NCBI RefSeq assembly: GCF_000186865.1
Contig: NW_008705565.1
Location: 1,790,487-1,854,486 of the forward strand
Direction: 5' to 3'
Source of the DNA: Aureococcus anophagefferens
Taxonomy: Eukaryota > Sar > Pelagophyceae > Pelagomonadales > Pelagomonadaceae
DNA length: 64,000 nucleotides
Every line of letters starts with the position of its first letter. The stretch's first letter is position 1. Both the position numbers and the translations under genes were made by a program. Under the pieces are notes generated by a model. That model saw only the letters and a program-made list of their open reading frames with translations, made no database searches and was not told where the DNA came from. Below, piece after piece: positions 16,313-25,795 of the stretch.

Positions 16313-18621
16313 ATGGGCGCCCTCTCCGACTACGTCGGGGCGCTCAAGTTCGCCAACGAGGCGGCCGTCCGGCGCGCCATCGCCTTCGTGAGCGCGCGCG
16401 GCGACGCGCCGGGCCTGCTCCGCGTCCTCGACGGCCACCTCAAGGACCGCGTCGCGGAGGAGATGCCCCCGTCCGCGGCCTCGTTCTGCCCCTACGCGGG
16501 CATGACGTGGGCCTCCGGGCCGTGGGCTAGGATGGTCGAGCACGAGGACGGCACGAGCGGGGCCACGCTCTTCGGCGAGGGCCTCGCGCTCGTCGCGGCG
16601 ATGGCGGACGCGGAGATCACGCGCGTGCACGTCCGCGTCGCGGAGCCGAGCTCCAAGCTCGACGCGCTCTTGATCGCGCTACACCCGCGTCCCGCGCCCT
16701 CGCCCGCGTCCTACGCGCGCTCTTTTGGACCCTCGCGCGGTCCCGCGCCGCAGGAAGCGGCCATCGGAAGCGCGCTCGGCGTCGGCGAGGGGCACGGGTT
16801 TAACGAGGCCCACTGCGGGCCCTGGCGCTACGGCGACAACGTGCCCGCGTGGGTCTTCCTCGCCTGGCTGCTCAAGGTCGAGTACGGCGAGTGGCGCGTC
16901 GAGGACGCGAACTCCGGCGCACTTTTTGTCAACTTTTTTTGGTAACCTTCAACTTGACATCTATTTTAACGCAGGTGCTGCGCGATGAGGGGCTGCGCGC
17001 GAGCTCGCCGGAGGGCCTCGCGGTCCTCGCGCGGTACGTCGACGCGACGTTCCACCTCGAGAACCCGCGCATCGCCGACGCGGGCGGCGCGCGCGCCGTC
17101 ACGGTTTCATGTCTGCAGAAGGAGCAGGCCAGCTTCGCCGGCAAGCTCGGCAACAAGGTCAAGTGGGACCTCACGAAGAAGCTGCGGGCGGCCCTGACGG
17201 CCGTGGACCTCGTGACCTGCCTGTGCGTGCTCGGCGTGGGCGGCGCCGGCGGCACGTCGTGGCGCTTTGCGCTGTCGAACGCGCTCTGCCAGGCCGTCGA
17301 CCGCGTCGGCCGCGCCGACGACGCGGCCGCGCGGCGCGCGGTCGCGCAGGTCTACACCATCTTCGAGGTCATCTACGGCGCCGAGGACGTCGCGGCGGCG
17401 ATGCCCGTGGGCACCTCGGTCGCCGCCGTCTACGCGGCGGCCAAAGAGGCCAGCGGCTACCTCGGCGCGGCGGAGCTCGCGGCGCGGCGCGAGGCGACGC
17501 GCGCGGAGCGCAAGGCGGCGCGCGCGGAGGCGGGGCTCGCGGCGCGCGCGGAGCTGAAGACGGAGGACGGCTGCGCGGCGGCCCTGGCGCGCGCGGAGCA
17601 GAAGAAGGCGACGGCGGCGCTCGTGACGGAGGACAAGTGCCGCGCCGAGGAGGCGGAGCGCGGCGCCCTGGACCTTGCGGCCGCGGAGCTCGAGGAGTCG
17701 GGGTGCGCCGCGCGCGACTCCGCGGCGGCGGCGTGGGCGCGGGAGGAAGCGGCCGTGGAGTCGGAGGCGAAGGTCGCGGCGCTGGAGGCGGCCCTCTGCC
17801 GCGCCAAGATCGAGCGGGACGAGGCCACGCGCGAGGCGCGCGAGGCCCGCGACGGCGCGGAGGCGGAGGCCGCGCGCGTGACGGCGGCGTTGAAGGAGAA
17901 GGAGCGCGTCAAGGCGCGCACCGCGGAGGCGGCGGAGGCGTCGGCGGAGGCGGCGGGCGCCCAGGCGGTCGCGTGCGCGGAGTTCTACTCCGTCGCGCGG
18001 AACGTCGCCCGCGCGCGGAACGTCCTGCGCGACGCCGAAGGCCTGCGGCCGCTGCAGCTTCCGAGAACAGGCGCTCAACTGGACGCTGTGGCGCGGCGGG
18101 CCTCGAAGGCGCAGCAGAAGGCCGCCGCGCTGAAGGACGCGTCCGCGGCGGACGTCGCGCGGCGCGCGGCCGCAGCGGACAAGTTCGACTGGCTCTACCG
18201 CGTCGACGAAAAAAAGACGTGCGGCTTCTTCGCCAAGTCCGGCGACGGCCTGTGGATTCCCTTTGCCACGAGCGCCGCGCTCGTCAAGGACGCGGCCTTC
18301 GTCGCGGCGGCGCCGTTCTTGGCAAACAAGGCCCCCGAGACAGCCTTGAGCAACGTGAGCAACGTTCTTAAGGGCCGCATGGAGGCGAAGGGCCCCGTCG
18401 AGCTCTGCTACTGGCCGCCGGAGGAGGCGACGGACGCGCTCATCGAGCTCGCCAACCGCGTGTTCCCGCGCAAGCCCACGAAGCGCCTCGCGGAGACCGC
18501 GGCGGCGGCTCCCGCGGCGGCGGCGCCGTCTTCGCCCGCGCGCTCGTCCTCGCAGGCGAACGTCGTCCGCTCCGATTCCGCGCGCAAGGCGAGGCGCTCG
18601 GGCCGGGGCCGCGGCGGCTAG
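16313..18621 (+). CDS. Hypothetical coiled-coil protein, multi-exon
   Basis: Not recognised. The plus frame from 16313 (MGALSDYVGALKFANEAA) runs to 16918, then an AT-rich intron leads to an exon from 16975 (VLRDEGLRASSPEG) to the stop at 18621. The intron ends TTTTAACGCAG; its start is either GC at 16919 or GT at 16928, and both keep phase 0. A further in-frame GC-AG intron at 16676-16753 is plausible because that stretch is Pro/Arg-rich and ends GCGCCGCAG. The protein has an N-terminal globular part with HCGPWRYGDN and VPAWVFLAWLL. It then has a long Ala/Glu/Arg coiled coil (~17470-18160), a conserved-looking C-terminal region (FDWLYRVDEKKTCGFFAKSG) and a basic Ser-rich tail. Confidence 0.6.
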
Positions 18622-18623
18622 GA

Positions 18624-18675
18624 GAGCGGGTGGCGCTCTCCGTAATCGAGGTGGAGCGGGTGGTGCTCTCCGTAA
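18624..18675. repeat. 22-bp tandem duplication just after a stop codon
   Basis: GAGCGGGTGGCGCTCTCCGTAA at 18624-18645 recurs at 18654-18675 with one change (GGT for GGC), a period of 30 bp. It starts 3 bp after the TAG of the coiled-coil gene. Each copy ends in GTAA. Confidence 0.85.
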
Positions 18676-18821
18676 CGCCCCTCTACGCGTAAGGACTGCA
18701 ACGTCGATTCAACGTTAAAGGCTCGCTCAATCCTTGCCACACAAAGGGATCGAGGTGAACTCGAGCGCAATGGCTGTGTGGTAATTGAGCTGCGTGGCGC
18801 CGCCTAGCGACCTGCCAAACG

Positions 18822-18908
18822 ATGCGCTGCCTACGCGCCAGCCTCCTCTACAACTACGTCTTCGCCGTCGACTACACGCACGACTGGCTGCTGGAGCGCG
18901 CAGCCTAG
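18822..18908 (+). pseudogene. Duplicated, truncated 5' end of the PhoD-like gene
   Basis: A 28-codon ORF (MRCLRASLLYNYVFAVDYTH then DWLLERAA and TAG 18906-18908) is a diverged copy of the first 28 codons of the downstream gene (MRWLHTSLLYSCVLAVDYTH then DWPLYRAA), 101 bp away. The copy stops exactly where the duplication ends. It is either a decaying duplicate or an upstream ORF that reads the same leader. Confidence 0.8.
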
Positions 18909-18922
18909 CGCAGCCAAAACCC

Positions 18923-20098
18923 ATGCGCTGGCTGCACACCAGCCTCCTCTACTCCTGCGTCCTAGCTGTCGACTACACGCACGACTGGCCCCTCTACCGC
19001 GCGGCCTTTGGGAGCTGCAACAAGCAGGACAAGCCCCAGCCGCTGTGGCCGGTCATCGGCGCGGCGGCGCCGCAGCTGTGGCTGTGGACCGGCGACGCCG
19101 TCTACGCGCACGGCTCGGCGGCGGCCCTCGCGCGCGCCGTCGACCGCCAGCGGCGCAACGCGAACTACAGCGCGTTCGCGAAGGGCGTCGTCGTCGACGG
19201 CGCGTGGGACGACCACGACCTCGGCGTCAACGACGCCGGGCGCGGCGTCGCCGAGCTCGCGGCGCGGCGGCGCGCCTACGTCGAACTCTTCGACGACGCG
19301 GCGCGGCGCCGCGAGCGCGCCGAGGAGCGCCGCGGCGTCTACGGCTCGCGGCGCTTCGGCCCGCCGGGCCGCCGCGCGACCGTGCTCCTCCTCGACACGC
19401 GGTCCTTCCGCGACGACTACCTGCTGCCGTCGTGGAACGTCGGGTCCTGGTGCTTCGGCATCCCCGTCCTCGGGCGCCTCGCGCCGCTCGCGGCCGCGGC
19501 GCTCCGCCTCGTCTCGGGGCTGCTCGACCTGCCGCGGCGCGCGGACTTCGGCGGCGACGTCTTAGGCGAGGCCCAGTGGGCCTGGCTCGAGCGGGAGCTG
19601 CTGGACGCGCGCGACTCGTCCTTCGTCGTCGTCGCGTCGTCGGTCCAGGTGCTCACGTCGAACCCGACGTTCGAGTCGTGGGCGCACTTCCCGAAAGCGA
19701 AGCGGCGGCTGCTGGCGCTGCTCTACGCGACGAACGCGTCCGGCGTCGCGCTCCTCTCGGGCGACGTGCACCACGCGGAGGTCGCCGCGCCGGCGCCGGG
19801 GCCCGTCTGCGGCGACGTCGTCGAGGTCACGTCGTCGGGGCTCACGCACGCGATGAGCACGTCGGCCGTGACGAAGCTGCTCTTTCCGCCGCTCCTGCGC
19901 TACTTCCACGCGCACCGCCCGGAGCCCGGCGCCTACTACGCGGACCCGAACTTCGGCCGGCTCGACTTCGACTGGGAGGCGCGGACGATGACCGTGTCCG
20001 CGCGCGACGGCGACGGCGCGGCGGTCCTCGCCGCGGAGGTGCGCGCCTGCCGCGCGCGGCCGCCGGCGGCTCCGCGGCGCCCCGGGGGCGAGCTGTGA
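18923..20098 (+). CDS. PhoD-like alkaline phosphatase (metallophosphatase)
   Basis: 391 residues from ATG 18923 (MRWLHTSLLYSCVLAV, a signal peptide). PhoD motifs in order are AFGSCNKQ (~residue 29), LWTGDAVYA (metal Asp, ~residue 55), DGAWDDHDLGVND (~residues 92-104), VLLLDTRSFRDD, LGEAQWAWLERELL and ALLSGDVHHAEV (~residue 279). PhoD enzymes are Ca/Fe-dependent phosphodiesterase/monoesterases acting on extracellular organic phosphate; in phytoplankton they often serve phosphorus scavenging (family knowledge). Upstream Met choices would include a duplicated leader and are rejected. The gene lies between a duplicated 5' end and a duplicated 3' end. Confidence 0.88.
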   Translation: MRWLHTSLLYSCVLAVDYTHDWPLYRAAFGSCNKQDKPQPLWPVIGAAAPQLWLWTGDAVYAHGSAAALARAVDRQRRNANYSAFAKGVVVDGAWDDHDLGVNDAGRGVAELAARRRAYVELFDDAARRRERAEERRGVYGSRRFGPPGRRATVLLLDTRSFRDDYLLPSWNVGSWCFGIPVLGRLAPLAAAALRLVSGLLDLPRRADFGGDVLGEAQWAWLERELLDARDSSFVVVASSVQVLTSNPTFESWAHFPKAKRRLLALLYATNASGVALLSGDVHHAEVAAPAPGPVCGDVVEVTSSGLTHAMSTSAVTKLLFPPLLRYFHAHRPEPGAYYADPNFGRLDFDWEARTMTVSARDGDGAAVLAAEVRACRARPPAAPRRPGGEL

Positions 20099-20128
20099 CG
20101 TTGTTTTTAAAATCCGCGGGCGAGCTGT
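20086..20128. repeat. Short duplication spanning the stop codon of the PhoD-like gene
   Basis: GGGCGAGCTGT at 20086-20096 (last codons and start of TGA) recurs at 20118-20128 followed by AA, a 32-bp period. Flanks also match loosely (GACGTTGTTTTTAAAA against AACGCCGTTAAAA), so the second copy carries its own TAA. Confidence 0.75.
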
Positions 20129-20141
20129 AACGCCGTTAAAA

Positions 20142-21470
20142 CTAGATCTCATCGTCGTCGTCGCGCGGGTCCGCGTCGGGCCTCGCGTCGAGGCTCGCGT
20201 CGACCCAGTCCGTCGGCGCGTGGAACGGGTCGCCGGCGTCGCCGCCGTGGACGGCGGCGAAGGCCGCGGCGCACTTGGCCCGCGGCGACGCCGCCGCGAG
20301 CACGGCGGCCACGTCGCCGTCGCCGAGGCGGAGGTCGCCGCGCAGCGTCGCCGCGACGTCCGGATCCCAGCGGAACGGGCAGTCGTGGACCGCGCCCGGC
20401 GCGCCGTGCGGCTGGCCCCGCCGGGCGATCATGGTGGCGCATTTCGCCGGCGCGTAGGCCGTGAGGCCGCCCTCGAGGCCGTAGGCGTGGCGCACGCGGT
20501 AGGCCGCGTCCCTGGGCCTCCGCGGCAGCTCGGCCTCGAAGAGCGCGACGACGAGCTCGGGAGGCGCGCCCAGCGCCCGCAGGAAGCAGGTGTACTGGAA
20601 GCGCGCGTCGTGCTTGAGGTGGTGGGCGGCGCGGACCTCGCGCGTCATGCGCGCGAAGCACGGCGGGAGCCGCCCGGCGTCGCGCGCGGCGAAGACGTCC
20701 TCGGGCGCCGCGAGCCGCAGGCGCCCGCCGGACCGGCGGCGCCGCGCGGCGGCGGCGGCGGCGTCGAGGACGGCGGCGGCGACGCCCGTCTCGCGCTCGA
20801 TGTCGTCGCTCGCGAACGCCGCCGCGCGCCGCAGCGCCGCGCCGAGCTTCCGTCGGAACCGCGCGACGGCGATCGCGCGCAGCGTCCGCGCGTCGCCGAA
20901 GACCGCGGCGCCCCGGACGAAGACGACCGCGCCGACGGCGCCGGCGCAGTCGCGGAGGAAGGACGCGTCGGCCCGGGCCTCGCGCCACGACGCCGCCCGC
21001 GGAAAGCGCCGCGAGAGGTACGCGCGCGCGGCCGCCGTCGCGGCGCGCGTCGACGGCGCCGCGTTCCCGGCGGCCGCGGCGGCGTCGAGGCGCGTCCGGC
21101 CCCGCGCGAGCCGCCGCCGGTAGCGCGCGGTCTCGCGGTCGAGGAAGAACCGGGCGACGGAGCGCCGCGCGCCGGCGACGGGCCCGCACGCGACCGCGAG
21201 GCGCGCGGCGAAGTGCGCGACGGCGTCGAGGCCGTCGCCGTCGTCGTCGTAGCGCGCGGCGACGGCGGCCTCGAGGTCGTCGCGCCGCACCTCCGCCGTC
21301 GGGCACCAGTCGTACTCCCAGGGCCCGTCGTCGTCGCTGTCCTCGTCGTCGGCCAGTTCTTCCGGCAGGTCCGGGAGCGAAGCTTCCTGTTTCAGCGCTT
21401 CGTGCTTCTCTGCGAGCGCCGCGTCGCCGATGGAGCGAGCGATGGACTGTAGGAAAGACGAGGGTTCCAT
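20142..21470 (-). CDS. PRIM2: DNA primase large subunit
   Basis: 442 residues, slightly short of the usual ~500. The C-terminal half has the 4Fe-4S domain: LPPCFARM (Cys271), HHLKHDARFQYTCFLRALG, YRVRHAYGLEG, APAKCATMI (Cys344), VHDCPFRW (Cys364) and SPRAKC (Cys400). The 73/20/36 spacing of these four Cys is close to that of human PRIM2. With the small subunit it makes RNA primers as part of DNA polymerase alpha-primase in the nucleus. The N-terminal domain is diverged and Ala/Arg-rich, and the tail is acidic (RDDDDEI). The start Met lies inside a tandemly duplicated promoter segment shared with the divergent transporter gene, so the exact start is less certain than the family. Confidence 0.88.
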   Translation of the reverse strand: MEPSSFLQSIARSIGDAALAEKHEALKQEASLPDLPEELADDEDSDDDGPWEYDWCPTAEVRRDDLEAAVAARYDDDGDGLDAVAHFAARLAVACGPVAGARRSVARFFLDRETARYRRRLARGRTRLDAAAAAGNAAPSTRAATAAARAYLSRRFPRAASWREARADASFLRDCAGAVGAVVFVRGAAVFGDARTLRAIAVARFRRKLGAALRRAAAFASDDIERETGVAAAVLDAAAAAARRRRSGGRLRLAAPEDVFAARDAGRLPPCFARMTREVRAAHHLKHDARFQYTCFLRALGAPPELVVALFEAELPRRPRDAAYRVRHAYGLEGGLTAYAPAKCATMIARRGQPHGAPGAVHDCPFRWDPDVAATLRGDLRLGDGDVAAVLAAASPRAKCAAAFAAVHGGDAGDPFHAPTDWVDASLDARPDADPRDDDDEI

Positions 21471-21695
21471 CGAGCCGACGCTCGCGCTCGTCGGCGCGCT
21501 GTTCGCGGCGGTGGCGGACCGGTCCTTGCCTTGCCCGAGCGCTCCGGCGTCCGTGGTAAACTTTATCGAGGAGCTAAGACGACTGTTCCATCGAGCCGAC
21601 GCTCGCGCTCGTCGGCGCGCTGTTCGCGGCGGTGGCGGACCGGTCCTTGCCTTGCCCGAGCGCTCCGGCGTCGTGGAAAAACTTTATCGAGGAGC
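21464..21695. repeat. 121-bp-period tandem duplication in a divergent promoter
   Basis: GTTCCATCGAGCCGACGCTC begins at 21464 and again at 21585. About 110 bp are nearly identical in both copies, through CTTTATCGAGGAGCT. Small differences are near the end (CGTCCGTGGTAAACTTT against CGTCGTGGAAAAACTTT). It lies across the start codon of the primase gene and upstream of the Patched-like gene. Confidence 0.9.
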
Positions 21696-21768
21696 TTCAA
21701 GGTGCAGCCTCATGGTGAATTGGGACCTACGCTGCCCCGTCAGGCGGAATACCATCGGCGCGGGCGCG

Positions 21769-24700
21769 ATGGAGCTGAAGGAAGACGACAAGCTGAAGAC
21801 CCCGCACGCCATCGAGGCGGCGGCGGAGGTCGAGGCGGCGCGACGAAGTTTCAAGAAGAAGGCGAACCGCAACTCCGTGATCAAGCGCCTCGAAGCAGCG
21901 TCGTCGTCCGGCGTCGACGCCGTGTCGCTCCTGCTCGTGCGCCGCCCGAAGGCGGTCATCTTCGGCGTCATCTTCCTCACCATCCTGGGCGTCGGCGTCA
22001 CCGTGGCCTGCAACTTCTCGCTGTCGAAGCCGACGGAGTACGACTGGGAGGTGCCCGACGACAAGTTCACGCTGCTGCGCGACATGATCGAGGACGCGAG
22101 CGACGAGACGGACGAGGCCGCGGCGCTGCGCGTGCGCGGCGACGCGACCTTCCCCTTCTACTTCATGTACGACGCCGAGCCCAAGTTCCGCGACACGTGC
22201 GACGGCCCCGCGGGCATTTTGACGGCGCGGAACGTGCAGGCCATGTGCGAGGCCGAGCGCGTGTTCACGGGCCTGGACAAATACCAGGACTACTGCGTGT
22301 TGGACACGGCCGGAGCGTGCACGCCGCTGGCCTACAGCGTGCTCCGGGTCTTCTACGACGGCGACGGCGCGGCGCGCTGCCCGCTGCTGAACCAATCGGC
22401 CGTCGACGCGGGCTGGGCGACCATGCGGGACCACGAGGCGGCCTACCTCTTCTTCGTCGACGCGGGCGCCTTCGAGCGCGGGTTCCCCTGCCGCGCGCGG
22501 AGCATCGTCTACACGGGGAGCCCCTTGGCGGGGTACGAGAACCTCGCGAAGCGCAACGACAACCAGTACTGGCGCGCGGCGAACGAGCTCGGCGCGGAGG
22601 CCGAGGCGGACCTCTGGGACCACTACCACATGGAGGGCCACTTCCTCAAGTCGCCCTACGACGAGCGCGCGCGCGCGGGCGCGAGCGGCGAGAAGATGTC
22701 GGTGCTCTGGTTCTCGCCGCTCGTCGAGAGCTTCGAGTGGACGCGCCTGACGACGGAGGACTTCATGGTCGCCTTCGGGTCCGTGCTCTTCGTCTGGCTC
22801 TACATCTCGAAGCACACGGGGAGCTTATTCGTGGGCAGCATGGCCATGCTCCAGATCACGATGTCGCTGCCGCTGTCCCTGTTCTTTTATCGGTGCGTCT
22901 TCTGGATCCGCTACTTCTCGTCCATGCAGATGCTCGTCATCTTCGTCATCCTGGGCGTCGGCGCCGACGACGTCTTCGTCTTCAGCGACGCCTGGCACCA
23001 GGCCGCGCCCATCGCGGGCGACCGGCCGCCGGCGGGCGACGGCGCCGCGACGGAGGCGTACCTCCACCGGCGGCTCAAGTACGCCTACGTCCGCGCGCTC
23101 CAGAGCATGATGAACACGTCCTTCACGACGGCCGTGGCCTTCCTCGCCACGGGCGTCCACCCCGTCATGCCCATCTCGACGTTCGGCATCTACGCCGCGG
23201 TCTGCGTCTTGGTGAACTACGCCCTGGCGATGACGTTCACGCCGGCGATCCTCGTCGTCCAGGACCGCCTGGAGCAGGCCCGCTGGTGCTGCTGGGGCAA
23301 GGCGCGGTGCCGGAACGACGCGGCGGACGCGGACCCGGCGCGCCACGAGGGCGGCCGGGCCGTGGAGGCGTACCTGCGGGTCATGGAGGCCGGCGCGCCG
23401 CGGAAGCCCGTCGCCTGGGTCCTCGTGGCCGTGCTCGCGGCGTTGTCCGGCGCGGCGGCCTCCTTCGCGAGCCGCCTCGAGCCGCCCGCGAAGCCGGAGA
23501 AGTGGTTTCGGTCCACGCACATGTTCCAGCAGGCCTTCGACCTCAGCGACGGCGCCTACGGGACCAACGAGGACAGGTACTACCACGCGCTCCATTTCGT
23601 CTTCGGCATGGACACGCTCGTGCGGAGGAATTTCGATATCTACGTGCCCGAGCGGCGGCGGGGCCGCGTGCGCTACGCGGCGGGCTTCGACCTGTCGCCC
23701 GCGGCGTCGCAGGACGCGATTTTAGCGTCCTGCGACCTCGTCGAAAACTTCCCGTGCTCGTCGGGCGCCTGCGAGTTCGGGTTGTTGGCGCGGCCGAACA
23801 CGACGCTCTGCTTCATGCGCGAGTTTCAGCGGTGGCACGGCGGCGCGTACGGCGCGTCGACCTACGGCCTCAACAAGACGACGTTCGACGCGCGGCTCCG
23901 CGTCTTCCGGGACACGACGGCCCCGGAGAACGCGGACCTCTACAGCTCCTGGTCCGACGTCATCGGCTACGTCGACGGCGAGCTGCGCTACGCGCGCGTC
24001 GACGCGCGCGTGTCCATGGACAACCTCGCGCCCGTCTCCGACAAGAAGGACTGCCTCGAGCGGTCGAACGCGCTGTTGAGCGACGTCCGCGCGCTCGCGC
24101 GGGGCGTCGACGGTTTGCCGAAGGTCTTCCAGTTCTCGCGGGCCTGGCTCTGGTTCGAGTCGGCGTCCCGCGGTCGACGACCGACGAGAGATTCGGGGTG
24201 AGAAATCGTCACCGGCATGCGTTGTAGGTATAAATGCCAGATCGCGCTCGTCCACGGGCTCCTGGTCGGCATCTCCATCGCGTTCCCCGTCGCGTTCGTC
24301 GTGCTCGCGGTGGCGACGCAGAACGTCGTGCTGGCGCTCTTCGCCATCACGTGCATCGGCTGCATCGTCGCGGGCGTGCTCGGGCTGTGCTTCCTCTGCG
24401 GGTGGTCCCTGGGCATCCGGGAGAGCGTCGCGGGCGTCATCGTCATCGGCCTCGCGGTCGACTACACGATCCACCTCGGGCACATGTACGACCACGGCCG
24501 CATCCACGAGAACCTGGCGACGCGCGAGGACCGGACGAAGTACGCCATGCGCAAGATGGGCCACACGGTCTTCGCGGGCGCGATCACGACGGCGGGCTCC
24601 GCGTCGCTCATGCTGCTGTGCCAGCTCACGTTCTTCGTGCAGATGGCGCTGCTCATCGTCTTCACCATCTCCTTCTCCATCTTCATGGCGCTGCTCTTCT

Positions 24701-24900
24701 TCGTGCCCCTGCTCTGGGCCTTCGGGCCCCAGGGCGACCAGGGCAACCTCCTCCACATCTGGACGTCGCTCCGCGCGCGGTGGGACCGCCGCGGCCCCGA
24801 CGTCGGCTCGCTCTTCCTGCCGGACGACGAGCCCGACGACGACGCGGCCGAGTCCAAGGAGGACACGGCCGTCGTGCCGTCCGGGGACACGGCGCTCTAA
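21769..24900 (+). CDS. Patched/Dispatched-type transporter with sterol-sensing domain
   Basis: Inferred CDS joins 21769-24158 and 24228-24900 (1020 residues). Features in order: basic N-terminus, TM1 near residues 62-80 (AVIFGVIFLTILGVGVTVAC), and a large Cys-containing luminal loop. A five-helix sterol-sensing-like block follows (~residues 335-500) with GVGADDVFVFSDAW, the RND GxxxD motif of TM4. Then come a second TM (WVLVAVLAALSG), a second luminal loop, and a final RND block with GLAVDYTIHLGHMY. The family moves lipids or sterols with ion coupling. The 69-nt intron uses TTCGA/GTCGGC and GTTGTAG/GTATAA; a GC donor at 24163 joined to CCAG/ATC would also stay in frame. The start MELKEDDK is preferred; an in-frame Met at 21713 would add 19 residues. 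Confidence 0.85.
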
Positions 24901-25021
24901 CGGACCTTTGCTGCTGGTTTAAAAGCCTGCAACCCGACTGCAAGGAGCCCATGCTGCCGCGCGCGTTCGGCGAGGATCCTAGGAGCCTCGTGCCTCCGGT
25001 CCTCCGCTTGCCTCTTGCGGG

Positions 25022-25795
25022 ATGACGAGCCTGGAGCAGCCCGCGGCGCCCGCGAAGCACTCCGTGCTCATGATCGCCGAGGACCTGCCCTGCGGCGGGA
25101 AGACGCTCAAGGCGACGCTGCCCGCGGGCAAGGCCTGCGGCGCGTCGACGCTTTTGAAGCTCTTCGCGAAGCGCTTCGCGCTCGACTGGGCCGCGCTGGC
25201 CCTGCGCCCGCCCGAGGGCGCGCTGCTCCTGGCGGGGGACCGCGTCGTCTTCGGCGACGAGCTCTCCGTCTTCACGGTCGTCCTCGCGCCCGCGCCCGAG
25301 GCCGCGGAGCCCCTGAGCGCGCACGCGACCGTCGCCGTCTACGACGGCGCGGCGGGCGGCCGGGCGACGTTCCGCGTCGCGCGCTACCTGCGCTACGCCG
25401 CCGTCGCGCCGCACCACGCCGAGGGGCTGCAGGAGACGTTCGCCTTCGACGTCGCGGCCGCGGACGCGCAGACTCGGGAGCTCGCGGACGAGACGACGGC
25501 CGCGCTGAGCGCCGTCGTCGCCGCGATCCCGGCCGGGGCGCGCGTCGAGCTCGAGTGGGTCCAGCTCGCCATGCCCGGGCGGCCGCGGCGCGTCGTCCGC
25601 CAGGTGCAGAAGCTCGAGGCGCTGACCGAGGCCGCGGAGGCGGCGCTCGCGAAGCGGTACCCGGCGCCGCGGCTCATGATGCGCAAGGAGGAGGTCGCCA
25701 AGGGCGCCGTCTTCGAGCTCGAGGGCTGCACCTGCGCGGCGTGCGTCCCGCCGCCCGTCTGCGTGCCCTGCGCGCCGGATAACCTCATACGTTAG
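25022..25795 (+). CDS. Hypothetical protein, 257 residues
   Basis: Not recognised. It starts MTSLEQPAAPAKHSVLMIAE. The N-terminal ~90 residues (GGKTLKATLPAGKACGASTL to GDRVVFGDELSVFTVVL) have the length and periodicity of a ubiquitin-like beta-grasp domain, but without a firm match. The centre is alpha/beta (ATVAVYDG, ELEWVQLAMPG). The C-terminus is Cys-rich (GCTCAACVPPPVCVPCAP), which could bind metal. The stop TAG at 25793-25795 overlaps the stop of the convergent gene. No signal peptide or membrane segment is seen. Confidence 0.7.
   Translation: MTSLEQPAAPAKHSVLMIAEDLPCGGKTLKATLPAGKACGASTLLKLFAKRFALDWAALALRPPEGALLLAGDRVVFGDELSVFTVVLAPAPEAAEPLSAHATVAVYDGAAGGRATFRVARYLRYAAVAPHHAEGLQETFAFDVAAADAQTRELADETTAALSAVVAAIPAGARVELEWVQLAMPGRPRRVVRQVQKLEALTEAAEAALAKRYPAPRLMMRKEEVAKGAVFELEGCTCAACVPPPVCVPCAPDNLIR

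Noticed and set aside
24200..24227. GGGTGAGA as donor for the Patched-like gene
   Set aside because: It would leave an intron of only about 30 nt; the GTCGGC donor at 24159 gives 69 nt and keeps phase.
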